In this document: in pieces, positions 7,501 to 13,381 of the stretch
How the letters are laid out: each line of letters opens with the position of its first letter
Position numbering within the stretch: the first letter of the stretch is position 1
DNA from: Calditrichota bacterium
GTDB lineage: Bacteria > Zhuqueibacterota > Zhuqueibacteria > Residuimicrobiales > Krinioviventaceae
Length of the DNA stretch: 13,381 bases
Assembly (NCBI GenBank): GCA_003818595.1
Contig: RPQV01000037.1
Coordinates: 1-13,381, forward strand
Direction: 5' to 3'
Notes under the pieces: model-generated
What the model was told of the DNA's origin: nothing
Seen by the model: only the letters and a program-made list of their open reading frames with translations
Databases searched by the model: none
Made by a program: the position numbers and the translations under genes

Positions 7501-10070
7501 ACGGAAGCATCTGCCTCGACATCGTTTTTGACGGGTATTCTGCCGATGCTCATATCGGGCAGTATATCCGTGCTGTCGCCAAAACAGACAAAAAGAGCAT
7601 CACTCACGGGATTTCCCAATACCGGGACAAAATTAGTGTTAATAGCTGAAGGCATATTTTTTTTTGCATCCCATGAACCATCGCCAAACAGCAATACAAA
7701 TCGTGGCTGCGGATTTCCGGCTTTAAAAGCAAAACGCAAAAATGCCTTGACCGCCAGAGGATCCGGAATACCGTCATTGAAAACGTTATAAATTTCTTCG
7801 ACGTCCGCGATAAAAACAGAAAATCCATTATGCGTTTCCCGCCAGCGCGCGAGCTCCTCCGCCGGCCGGAGAAAATTGCGATGCGTGACAATGATATAAT
7901 CAGCGCCGGTATATTCCTGCTTGAGATTTTTTTCGACATATTTGATTTTATGAGGAGTGGTCGCCGTGCTCTCCTCGAACAAAATAAAATCTTTACCCCC
8001 CGCAGGGAAAGAGAATTGGACATGGAATGTCGAATCGCCCGTGAAGAATAGACGTGAAAAGACCGAAGCCTGACCATTATTTTGGCTGACACGCTGTTCA
8101 GCGAGCGGCGTCGTCGTACCCTTGCGTCCGATAAAAGCCCACGAATCGCGATATTGCAGATTACTGATTTCTCGACTTCCCAGAGATTCGAATGCGGCCC
8201 TCCCGGTTGCGGTCAAATTTGCAGCCCCATCATCCATGACTCCCGCGAGAATTATCGTATTGTCAGCCAGTCGCGTTAGAAAAGCAGCGAGGGAATCAGA
8301 CTCCGCGGCGGCCGCGTATGTATCAAAAGTGCGACGATGCAAAACTCGTCCCTCTTCATGATTGACAGCCACCAGATTAATTCCTCGAGCTCCAGTAAAA
8401 ACGGTTTGATCATTGACGGCAAAGTGAGCATAATTACCATCTGCGAGTCCGGCTGAGACGACTTGAATATCAGCGAGCCACTCTTTACCCACTGAAGCCG
8501 GCTTTATCGCGAGAGCATTGTTGACATCCCAGATGTGGACATTCGGCGAAGAAAATCCCTGAACCCAATAATAATCATCCGGGGACTTTTGTGCCGGCAA
8601 ACGTAAAAATCCATTGTCGACAGATGTCCTTTGCTGATAGTCAACTTTGAGCCAATCAAAATAAAACCGCGATTTAATGTTGGGGTTTTCTCTCTTTGAT
8701 TGTAACTCAAACAGGTTGCCGCTTTTCTTCAGCAAGGCGCTATTGATCTGCACCTCGGGAATGAGTTCCTGCCGATCATCGAAAAATGTATCGACAACGA
8801 GATTCTGATTAATATAAACTCGCAGATGATGCGAATTCAGATAGCTGTCCCGTGTCTCTCCCCGCACACGGAAGCGCAGGGTGGCTAGGCCGGCTTCAGA
8901 CTTTAATCCGGGCAGATCAAATGGGATTCTGAATGTCTCGTCAGGATCTATCGCACTATCCCAAACCCATCCTTCACCCGGAACCTGATCGCTGGATTGT
9001 ATTTCGAGATTGGAATCTCCCTGATAATATTCAATGTCCTGTTCAAGATGAAGTGTTTTTTGAAACGAAAGAACGGCATTTTCACCTCTTTCACTGGCGA
9101 CCGTTGCGAATCCTGCTCCCGCTCCTTTATGCCAACGAAGCCAATAGATATTGGTATCACTATAGGCGTGATAATACTCTTCTTCACCAGAGAGCCGATC
9201 AGCAAAAAAAAGAATTCGATCCTCCGGATCGATTTTTCCATCTTCACTACCGAAAATCATACAGGGAAGCGTGCGGCCTCGATTTTCAATATAAACATCC
9301 TGGGGATCAATGGTACTGACAGCGATGCCGGATCGGGTCAAATCGGCGCCGGAAATTTGATAGACACCTTCGGCCAACGTATACAGTTTAGCACCAGGAG
9401 AAAATTCATCGGATATTTCCGTCATTCCTAAACTTGAGGTGCGTTTCCACAGCGGCGCCGGTGAGCCGGGTATCGGAGGCAGCAATTCCGACGTCGATAA
9501 TCGTGCAGAATTTGGGCTGGAATAAGTGAGTAGAATTTTCAGGTAGCGCAAAAAATGAATTTGATTTAAAACGGGATTATATTTGATTGGATTGACCTGC
9601 AATCGATGCAGGCGTTGGTTTCGATACTCGCCCAGGTCAACCTGCGTAAAATTCTGCGGCATAAAAAGATTGTTGCGATAGGCCAGAGAATCTTTTCGAA
9701 AAAAATAGCGACGGTCATTTTCATCTTTCAAGATGTCAAAGCCCGGCGCCGGACAAATTGCGGTACATGAGCGTATTTCAAAAATGGAATCCACTATTGA
9801 AAGTTGCCAACTACCACTCTTTAGGGGGTGAAGGGCATCATAAGGGAGTTGCGGCCATCCTTCTTTTTGTTGCAGCGGCAAATCAGCGAGGAGAGGCAGG
9901 ACGAACGTCTCTTCGGAAGTGACTAATGTCTTCCACTCCAAATCAGGAGCGTTCCATTCAATCGTCATATTATTTTCCCCTTGTTCAACAATCTGGAAAA
10001 AAGAAGCGGCAGCAAGGGGAAAAAACAAAAAGGGCAGGAAAACCACTGCCCATATGATGAATTTAGCCAT
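4542..10070 (-). CDS. Secreted C25 (gingipain-type) cysteine peptidase with duplicated ILEI-like domains and interrupted T9SS sorting domain
   Basis: Numbered from the ATG at 10068-10070 (1,842 residues). Residues 1-22 are a signal peptide (MAKFIIWAVVFLPFLFFPLAAA). A beta-rich N-terminal region includes a stretch at about 228-313 (EGVYQISGADLTRSGI ... YYHAYSDTNIYWLRW) typical of PorU/C25 proteins. An ILEI/FAM3-like domain spans about 542-651. The C25 domain (about 723-1073) has the catalytic pair His944 (NFIGHAASRTWE) and Cys976 (SSMTCHTGRF). Then follow a CARDB-like domain (about 1081-1190, ending FDENNN), an FN3-like domain (about 1195-1290), a second ILEI-like domain (about 1339-1446), a second CARDB-like domain (about 1571-1683), an Ig-like domain (about 1689-1793) and the start of a sorting domain (NFPNPMTDFTEF). 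The frame extends upstream to a TTG at 10136, but only the ATG puts the signal peptide first. Likely exported by Sec, then T9SS. It could be a cargo protease or a PorU-type sortase; the multidomain tail favours cargo. The sorting domain stops early at TAA 4542-4544. Confidence 0.85.
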   Translation of the reverse strand: MAKFIIWAVVFLPFLFFPLAAASFFQIVEQGENNMTIEWNAPDLEWKTLVTSEETFVLPLLADLPLQQKEGWPQLPYDALHPLKSGSWQLSIVDSIFEIRSCTAICPAPGFDILKDENDRRYFFRKDSLAYRNNLFMPQNFTQVDLGEYRNQRLHRLQVNPIKYNPVLNQIHFLRYLKILLTYSSPNSARLSTSELLPPIPGSPAPLWKRTSSLGMTEISDEFSPGAKLYTLAEGVYQISGADLTRSGIAVSTIDPQDVYIENRGRTLPCMIFGSEDGKIDPEDRILFFADRLSGEEEYYHAYSDTNIYWLRWHKGAGAGFATVASERGENAVLSFQKTLHLEQDIEYYQGDSNLEIQSSDQVPGEGWVWDSAIDPDETFRIPFDLPGLKSEAGLATLRFRVRGETRDSYLNSHHLRVYINQNLVVDTFFDDRQELIPEVQINSALLKKSGNLFELQSKRENPNIKSRFYFDWLKVDYQQRTSVDNGFLRLPAQKSPDDYYWVQGFSSPNVHIWDVNNALAIKPASVGKEWLADIQVVSAGLADGNYAHFAVNDQTVFTGARGINLVAVNHEEGRVLHRRTFDTYAAAAESDSLAAFLTRLADNTIILAGVMDDGAANLTATGRAAFESLGSREISNLQYRDSWAFIGRKGTTTPLAEQRVSQNNGQASVFSRLFFTGDSTFHVQFSFPAGGKDFILFEESTATTPHKIKYVEKNLKQEYTGADYIIVTHRNFLRPAEELARWRETHNGFSVFIADVEEIYNVFNDGIPDPLAVKAFLRFAFKAGNPQPRFVLLFGDGSWDAKKNMPSAINTNFVPVLGNPVSDALFVCFGDSTDILPDMSIGRIPVKNDVEADASVAKIIEYEQEPSSAWKKNFLFISGGADQAEQQQFKSQSTSLANDFIVTPPTFGRFLSINKTQEQQVDFRSLILETIDAGALWINFIGHAASRTWELMFNTPDINDLNNKGKYPFISSMTCHTGRFAEPTQESFSEHFLLLPDKGAIGFWGTSGWGYSYEDYQYLREMFPTVTVDTVRFLGDIVTQTKIKLWTAHGQGEQYTNLILQYNLLGDPGVQLSLPILSDLALEAKDITLKNLTPGESDSTVEVQARVGNWGLGTRDSVKIDLSMRNVVTGAVHSLQKTIPPVGLESTVPFNVPLKGMTGVNELKVNIDPENAVTEFDENNNAQSIRMTVLTSDLQLVAPPAHSLVPISQVELKVQAPQQLFDENQRYIFELDTSATFSSPAFRTSPEIRAHPLLIRWAPDFLLPDCLYYWRIAAAGDSHPVNSFTGSFFAAAGNQFGWMQRNDYYIGNTLEHVESRNDGFSLSSRQIPLLLQSSRSEQVGYALIEVDRRKANQPGRGHHLVVINHYTGDIKATGHFDTYGDVNAPAALTAFIADVTKGDYVLAAIEEEGGLNLTEQVYAAYESIGSAFCRQIGYRDEWAIIGRKGNAVGSVPEDRAPAGGLVVILKDTLQLRYPRGEMRSSPIGPASAWDQASLEVEIPDSSEFNWFIHAFSSDYTDTLTLPVKDQFSVDLKSIDGSRYPLLSLVASFTSHDGRHSPKLKQWQTLYKSVPDLALSPQLFAQTADSVILGQTVNFFLDVYNIGLISSDSSLIRLERFDSEKGRIHIQDIQLDSIVPDKYRPINFKWTAAPQTGLVKLFITVDPEQQQNELSKANNDIIAQVYVGSDTLTPKVSLTFDGRDIMDGDLVSQQPIIIAKIEDNNPEAMTDTSRVIVTLDGRRIPFRNSEELKLTSGGDSQVRGILHYHPQLSAGEHLLVIQVSDAGRNQAVVQTRFVVENNLLLRQVLNFPNPMTDFTEFCYEISQPADVTIKIYTVAGRLIRTL
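5733..6056 (-). repeat. Second ILEI/FAM3-like domain repeat (coding)
   Basis: Encodes peptidase residues about 1339-1446. It shares with the upstream copy a run of landmarks in the same order and spacing: a V-x-N-H strand, FDTY (1377-1380), an A-A-L-x-A-F-I helix, an acidic E-E-E-G turn, NLTEQVYAAYESIGS, and YRDEWAIIGRKG (1435-1446). It sits between the FN3-like and second CARDB-like regions. The DNA copies have diverged, so the duplication is old and visible only in protein. Confidence 0.75.
8118..8447 (-). repeat. First ILEI/FAM3-like domain repeat (coding)
   Basis: Encodes peptidase residues about 542-651, before the catalytic domain. Landmarks are RGINLVAVNHEEGRV, FDTY (582-585), an S-L-A-A-F-L helix, VMDDGAANLTATGRAAFESLGS, and YRDSWAFIGRKG (640-651). 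This pattern recalls the ILEI domain of FAM3 proteins and the POMGNT1 stem domain. The family assignment is from memory of the pattern; the similarity between the two copies is directly visible. Confidence 0.75.
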
Positions 10071-10171
10071 TATTTTCCAAAAACCATGAAAGCTTTTCAC
10101 AAAGTTTAACACCAAATGGTTCACGTTGAACAACAATCGTTAAATTCAATGACGATTGATTGAGTTCCATG

Positions 10172-11140
10172 CTATTTCAATAGCTGCAGATCCATATAAA
10201 TACCGTGGGCGACCAGGTAGGCCATGAGACCCAGGACGAGGGAAAAACCGACCATTGTCGTTGCCGCCCCGGAATGAGACAGACCAAGATTGACCAACCG
10301 GTGGTGAATGTGTTCGCGATCCGCATGAAAGGGATGGATGCCCCGACGCAAACGGCGGATAATGGCCAAGGTGGTATCCGTCAACGGCAGACCCAATAGA
10401 AGGAATAGAACCAACACCGACGTGCCGTTCACATGGGTGGAAGCACTTATCGTGATGCAGGCAAGTAGAAATCCGAGTGATAAACTGCCGGAATCCCCCA
10501 TAAAAATTGATGCCGGATTAATATTATATCTCAGAAAACCCAAGGTGGCGCCGAGGAGAATGAGAATGAACATGGGCAGGAGCGTATTCCCGAAAAGCAT
10601 CGCAATGGATAATGAGGAAATGAGCACCACCACAGCGATCCCGCCTGCCAGACCATCCAAACCATCAATCATATTAAAAGAGTTGGTTATGCCCACGATC
10701 CACAGTATCGAGAGCGGATAGGACAGAAAGCCCAACTGCAAATTTACCGAGGCAGGAAACACCAGCGACTCGATGCGCCATCCCCAAAATACGGGTAAAG
10801 AGGCCGCAATGATCTCTATAAACAGCTTCAGGTTACAATTTAAATCAGTCCGGTCATCAATCGCACCCACAATGAAGAGTATCAGTGCTCCAATCGCCAA
10901 CCCCAGAAATGCGGGTAGTTGATCTGCCCAGACAGCTTTGTCAAAGTATATAGTCACAATCAGTCCAAGAATGAAGGCGCTGAAAATAGCGCCTCCGACC
11001 AGTTTAGCGACCTCTCCCTGGTGAACGGTGCGGTGATTTTGGCGGGCAACGATGTGATGATTTTTTGCAAAACGACGAAATACTGGCGTCAACAACCATG
11101 CAGTCGCCAAAGGTATAATGAGGTATAAGAAATATTTCAT
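10172..11140 (-). CDS. wecA: WecA/TagO-type undecaprenyl-phosphate sugar-1-phosphate transferase
   Basis: A 322-residue polytopic inner-membrane enzyme of the MraY/WecA superfamily, which transfers a sugar-1-phosphate (usually GlcNAc-1-P) from a UDP-sugar to undecaprenyl phosphate to start O-antigen, teichoic-acid-like or other surface glycan synthesis. Visible motifs: DDRTDLN (95-101) with the magnesium Asp pair, NSFNMIDGLDGLAGG (153-167), FLRYNINPASIFMGDSGS (202-219), and HADREHIHHRL (272-282), whose His cluster marks WecA rather than MraY. About ten hydrophobic helices alternate with these loops. I prefer the ATG at 11138-11140 because GGA lies 7 bases upstream; the adjacent TTG at 11143 adds only one residue. 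It follows two GT4 glycosyltransferase genes, fitting a glycan-assembly cluster, and is 101 bases before the C25 peptidase. The exact donor sugar cannot be read from sequence. Confidence 0.92.
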   Translation of the reverse strand: MKYFLYLIIPLATAWLLTPVFRRFAKNHHIVARQNHRTVHQGEVAKLVGGAIFSAFILGLIVTIYFDKAVWADQLPAFLGLAIGALILFIVGAIDDRTDLNCNLKLFIEIIAASLPVFWGWRIESLVFPASVNLQLGFLSYPLSILWIVGITNSFNMIDGLDGLAGGIAVVVLISSLSIAMLFGNTLLPMFILILLGATLGFLRYNINPASIFMGDSGSLSLGFLLACITISASTHVNGTSVLVLFLLLGLPLTDTTLAIIRRLRRGIHPFHADREHIHHRLVNLGLSHSGAATTMVGFSLVLGLMAYLVAHGIYMDLQLLK

Positions 11141-11221
11141 CAATTTTTCCAGTATTTTCTGCGCGACCAGACGCTTCGTTTATCAGTACCGACATAACAA
11201 AAATCATGATCAAATTATAAT

Positions 11222-11237
11222 TGATATACAAATATCA
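11222..11237. promoter_or_regulatory. Small inverted repeat upstream of wecA (possible operator)
   Basis: TGATAT-acaa-ATATCA is a perfect 6-bp inverted repeat in the 264-base gap before wecA. On the minus strand a TATAAT lies immediately downstream (11214-11219), so the repeat would occupy the spacer of a promoter, but the matching -35 is poor (TGGTAT). It could be an operator or chance in AT-rich DNA. Confidence 0.25.
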
Positions 11238-11404
11238 TACCACGAATTGTGCGATAGAAGAGAGATCACTTGACAATTTTTTGTTACATTCGAGAAAACA
11301 AGTCTCAAAGCAGGACAATATTGCTAACGGTACAAAAACAGCAGGAAACGCCAATTCATTCCAAGAGCTTACGCCCCATGCATATTTTAATGTAATTTAG
11401 TGAA

Positions 11405-12568
11405 TTATTGCAGTTTTTCCAAATGGAGTTTATACAAAGCATCCATTTCTCTGATCAGACGACGATAATGATAATGGAGTTGCACGAAACGGAATGCATT
11501 CTGGACGATGGTATCCCGTAAAATGGAATCCTGCATCATTTTTTCGATCGCAGACACACCCGCAGAAAGATCATTTACATCAAAAAGCCTTCCGGTCTCC
11601 CCTTCTACGATGAGATCAGGCACCCCCCCCACATTTGAGGCAACCACGGGCACACCGGCAGCCATGGCCTCAATGATCGTCACCGGCGTACCTTCATTGA
11701 GCGAGGTTAACAACAACAGATCCAGTCCGCGATAGATTTCGCTCATATTCTGCACCCATCCGGTAAAGTGAACGAAAGAAGCCAATTCGAGTTGTTCACA
11801 CAAATCTTCCAGGTTGCTTCTCTCTGTGCCATCGCCGACGATCAGAAGATGATACGGTTTATTATGCTGATGCAATTCCTTCAAAATCATTAAAGCAGCG
11901 GGAATATTCTTTATGGGTACCAACCTTCCAATCACGCCGATTAATAAAGCGTCTTGAGGAATCATATATCGTTTTTTCAATTCACCACTTTTCTCCAGGC
12001 CGGATAACAAGTCGAGTTCGAACCCCAGTCTGATCATCGCAAAACGACTTTGAGGAGCAACATGAAACTTTGCCGTCAACTCTTCCAATTGCGCAGGGCT
12101 AATGGCGATGATTGTGGTCGTAAAACGCGCCAGAACACGTTCAATCGTCAGAAATATGAATGACACCATCGGCGAAAAATAATGATCGAACACATGTCCA
12201 TGAAAAGTATGAAAAACAAGCGGCACACCGGCCAGGACAGCGGCAATTCTACCGATGGCGCCTGCTTTCGCTGTGTGAGTGCAGACAATCATTGGCCGCT
12301 CAGCCTTGATGGTTCTATATAAATAATAAAGAGAACGCAAATCGGCAAAGGGTCTTGTCGAACGATGCATTTCATCAATAATGCGCACATCAATGCCGCT
12401 TCTTTTCAGCTGTTCATATTTACTGAATTCTCCTTTTTCAACCGCCCCCCCAATCAGCACATTTTTGTAGCCCTCAATAAGATACCTGGATAATAGTTCG
12501 GTGTGCAGAGCCGGACCACCGATGCAAATGCGGGATTGCAGACGAATAATTTTTATTCGCTTTTTCAT
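11405..12568 (-). CDS. GT4-family glycosyltransferase
   Basis: A 387-residue retaining glycosyltransferase of the GT-B fold, family GT4, which transfers a sugar from a nucleotide donor to a growing glycan on the cytoplasmic side. The N-terminal acceptor domain has the glycine loop IGGPALH (16-22) and HTFHGHVF (120-127). The donor domain has GVIGRLVPIKN (211-221, with Arg215 and Lys220 expected to contact the phosphates), LLIVGDG (241-247), and the E-x7-E signature with Glu292 and Glu300 (NEGTPVTIIEAMAAG). It is complete at both ends and of normal length. The ATG overlaps the stop of the preceding glycosyltransferase by four bases (ATGA, 12565-12568), implying translational coupling and a shared operon. 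The acceptor and sugar are not deducible. Its closest feel is of capsule or O-antigen enzymes of the EpsD/PglA type, which is only an impression. Confidence 0.92.
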   Translation of the reverse strand: MKKRIKIIRLQSRICIGGPALHTELLSRYLIEGYKNVLIGGAVEKGEFSKYEQLKRSGIDVRIIDEMHRSTRPFADLRSLYYLYRTIKAERPMIVCTHTAKAGAIGRIAAVLAGVPLVFHTFHGHVFDHYFSPMVSFIFLTIERVLARFTTTIIAISPAQLEELTAKFHVAPQSRFAMIRLGFELDLLSGLEKSGELKKRYMIPQDALLIGVIGRLVPIKNIPAALMILKELHQHNKPYHLLIVGDGTERSNLEDLCEQLELASFVHFTGWVQNMSEIYRGLDLLLLTSLNEGTPVTIIEAMAAGVPVVASNVGGVPDLIVEGETGRLFDVNDLSAGVSAIEKMMQDSILRDTIVQNAFRFVQLHYHYRRLIREMDALYKLHLEKLQ

Positions 12569-13381
12569 ATCTTGTTAAGGAGCTCCTCATAGATTTTAAA
12601 TGTTTCATCAATACATTTTTCCCAAGTAAATCGCAGAATATTCTTTTTGCCCATATGCACCAATCTTTGCCTGAATTGGGAATCATCCAGCAGCCGCAAT
12701 AGGGTATCAGCCATATTTTCGACATCATAGGGATCGAAATAGGCCGCAGCATCACTGCAGACTTCGGGATGCGACGCAGTATTTGACACAGCGACGGGAA
12801 TTCCCGCCGCCATAGCTTCGAGAGGCGTAAAACTGAATCCCTCAAACAATGATGGAGCGACAAAAAGCGATGCCATCTGATAAATCTGGGGAAGGTCATG
12901 AAAATCAACAAATCCTAAGAAATGAACATGAGAGTCCAAATTGAGCTGCTTTATGCGGCGATAAAGGTTTTGATAATGCCAATTTTCCTGGCCGACAATG
13001 ACCAAATGATGAGATATCCGCTTTTGCGCACGCATCGATGCGTAGGCCTCGATCAGCTGTGCATAGTTTTTGCGCGGTTCTAAATGGCCTACCGCTAAAA
13101 TGTACAACTCGGGCAATAGATATTGACGGCGAATCTGCTCTTTCCGCGCAGATGAGGCAGGGGTCGAAAAGCGATGACTGTCAATTCCCGAATGAACCAC
13201 CTGCACCTTTTCCGACTCGATGCCAAAAAGTTTCAGAATGTCCTGTTTTGTAAATTCAGAAACCGCGATGATTTTCGTTGCCTGCTCGATCGAACGGGGA
13301 ATCATCTTGTCCAAGAATAGGCCTCGCAGGCGCGGATAAGTTTCGGGGAAATGAAATCGACGAAGATCATGAACGGTTATG
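12565..13381 (-). CDS. GT4-family glycosyltransferase (N-terminus missing, runs off right edge)
   Basis: The frame is open from the right edge, so the 271 visible residues are the C-terminal two thirds or more of a GT4 enzyme. The first visible residues (TVHDLRRFHFPETYP) are the family's conserved T-x-H-D segment after the N-terminal domain, so translation clearly begins outside the window and not at the internal TTG or ATG near 13314. Visible motifs (numbered from the first whole codon): IIAVSEFTKQDI (37-48), VHSGID (62-67), AVGHLEPRKN (96-105, Arg103 and Lys104), LVIVGQE (126-132) and the E-x7-E pair Glu180 and Glu188 (FEGFSFTPLEAMAAG). This pattern is common in mannosyl- and rhamnosyltransferases of O-antigen and exopolysaccharide clusters. 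Its stop overlaps the next gene's start in ATGA. Confidence 0.92.
   Translation of the reverse strand, partial: ITVHDLRRFHFPETYPRLRGLFLDKMIPRSIEQATKIIAVSEFTKQDILKLFGIESEKVQVVHSGIDSHRFSTPASSARKEQIRRQYLLPELYILAVGHLEPRKNYAQLIEAYASMRAQKRISHHLVIVGQENWHYQNLYRRIKQLNLDSHVHFLGFVDFHDLPQIYQMASLFVAPSLFEGFSFTPLEAMAAGIPVAVSNTASHPEVCSDAAAYFDPYDVENMADTLLRLLDDSQFRQRLVHMGKKNILRFTWEKCIDETFKIYEELLNKI

Noticed and set aside
6885..7649. 254-codon plus-strand open frame
   Set aside because: It lies antisense to the catalytic C25 domain, whose His and Cys motifs are on the minus strand; the plus-strand protein has no recognisable domain or ribosome binding site.
10134..10158. 7-bp inverted repeat CAATCGT/ACGATTG after wecA as a terminator
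   Set aside because: The stem is short and AT-rich, the loop is 11 bases and no proper T-run follows, so termination is unsupported.
11004..11231. 75-codon minus-strand frame overlapping the start of wecA
   Set aside because: Most of it is a different frame of the wecA coding sequence and its ending is low-complexity basic sequence; no ribosome binding site.

Overview
The window carries eight protein-coding genes, all on the minus strand, and no recognisable RNA gene, mobile element or CRISPR array. A gingipain-type (C25) secreted peptidase ending in a type IX secretion (T9SS) sorting domain, bacteroidete-like enolase features, and a two-domain polyprenol-kinase/DUF92 protein suggest a Gram-negative bacterium of the Fibrobacteres-Chlorobi-Bacteroidetes superphylum or a neighbour such as Ignavibacteria, Calditrichota or KSB1-like lineages. 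I cannot place it more finely from sequence alone.

Right half, in transcription order (right to left): a GT4 glycosyltransferase cut by the right edge, a second GT4 glycosyltransferase whose start overlaps the first gene's stop (ATGA), a 264-base gap, a WecA/TagO-type undecaprenyl-phosphate sugar-1-phosphate transferase, and a very large secreted C25 peptidase. The first three belong to surface-polysaccharide synthesis: WecA loads the first sugar phosphate onto the lipid carrier and GT4 enzymes extend it. The peptidase contains two copies of an ILEI/FAM3-like domain and two CARDB-like domains. Its C-terminal sorting domain is cut by an in-frame TAA; the same frame continues for 51 residues that complete the domain.

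Middle: about 500 AT-rich bases (3889-4385) with no convincing gene. They hold two perfect consensus DnaA boxes inside an identical 15-base repeat, in the same orientation and 297 bases apart, plus a poly-A/T tract. This may be a replication-origin-like or DnaA-controlled element.

Left half, again right to left: a membrane protein fusing a VTE5/SEC59-type polyprenol kinase to a DUF92/VTE6-type domain (predicted two-step phosphorylation of an isoprenoid alcohol to its diphosphate), enolase with a strong ribosome binding site and a plausible own promoter, a perfect 12-bp inverted repeat, the divisome protein FtsB/DivIC, and the first 155 codons of an exported, probably outer-membrane, protein that appears to start at TTG.

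The points most worth a second look are the interrupted sorting domain, the duplicated ILEI-like domains in a bacterial peptidase, the paired DnaA boxes, and the kinase-kinase fusion.
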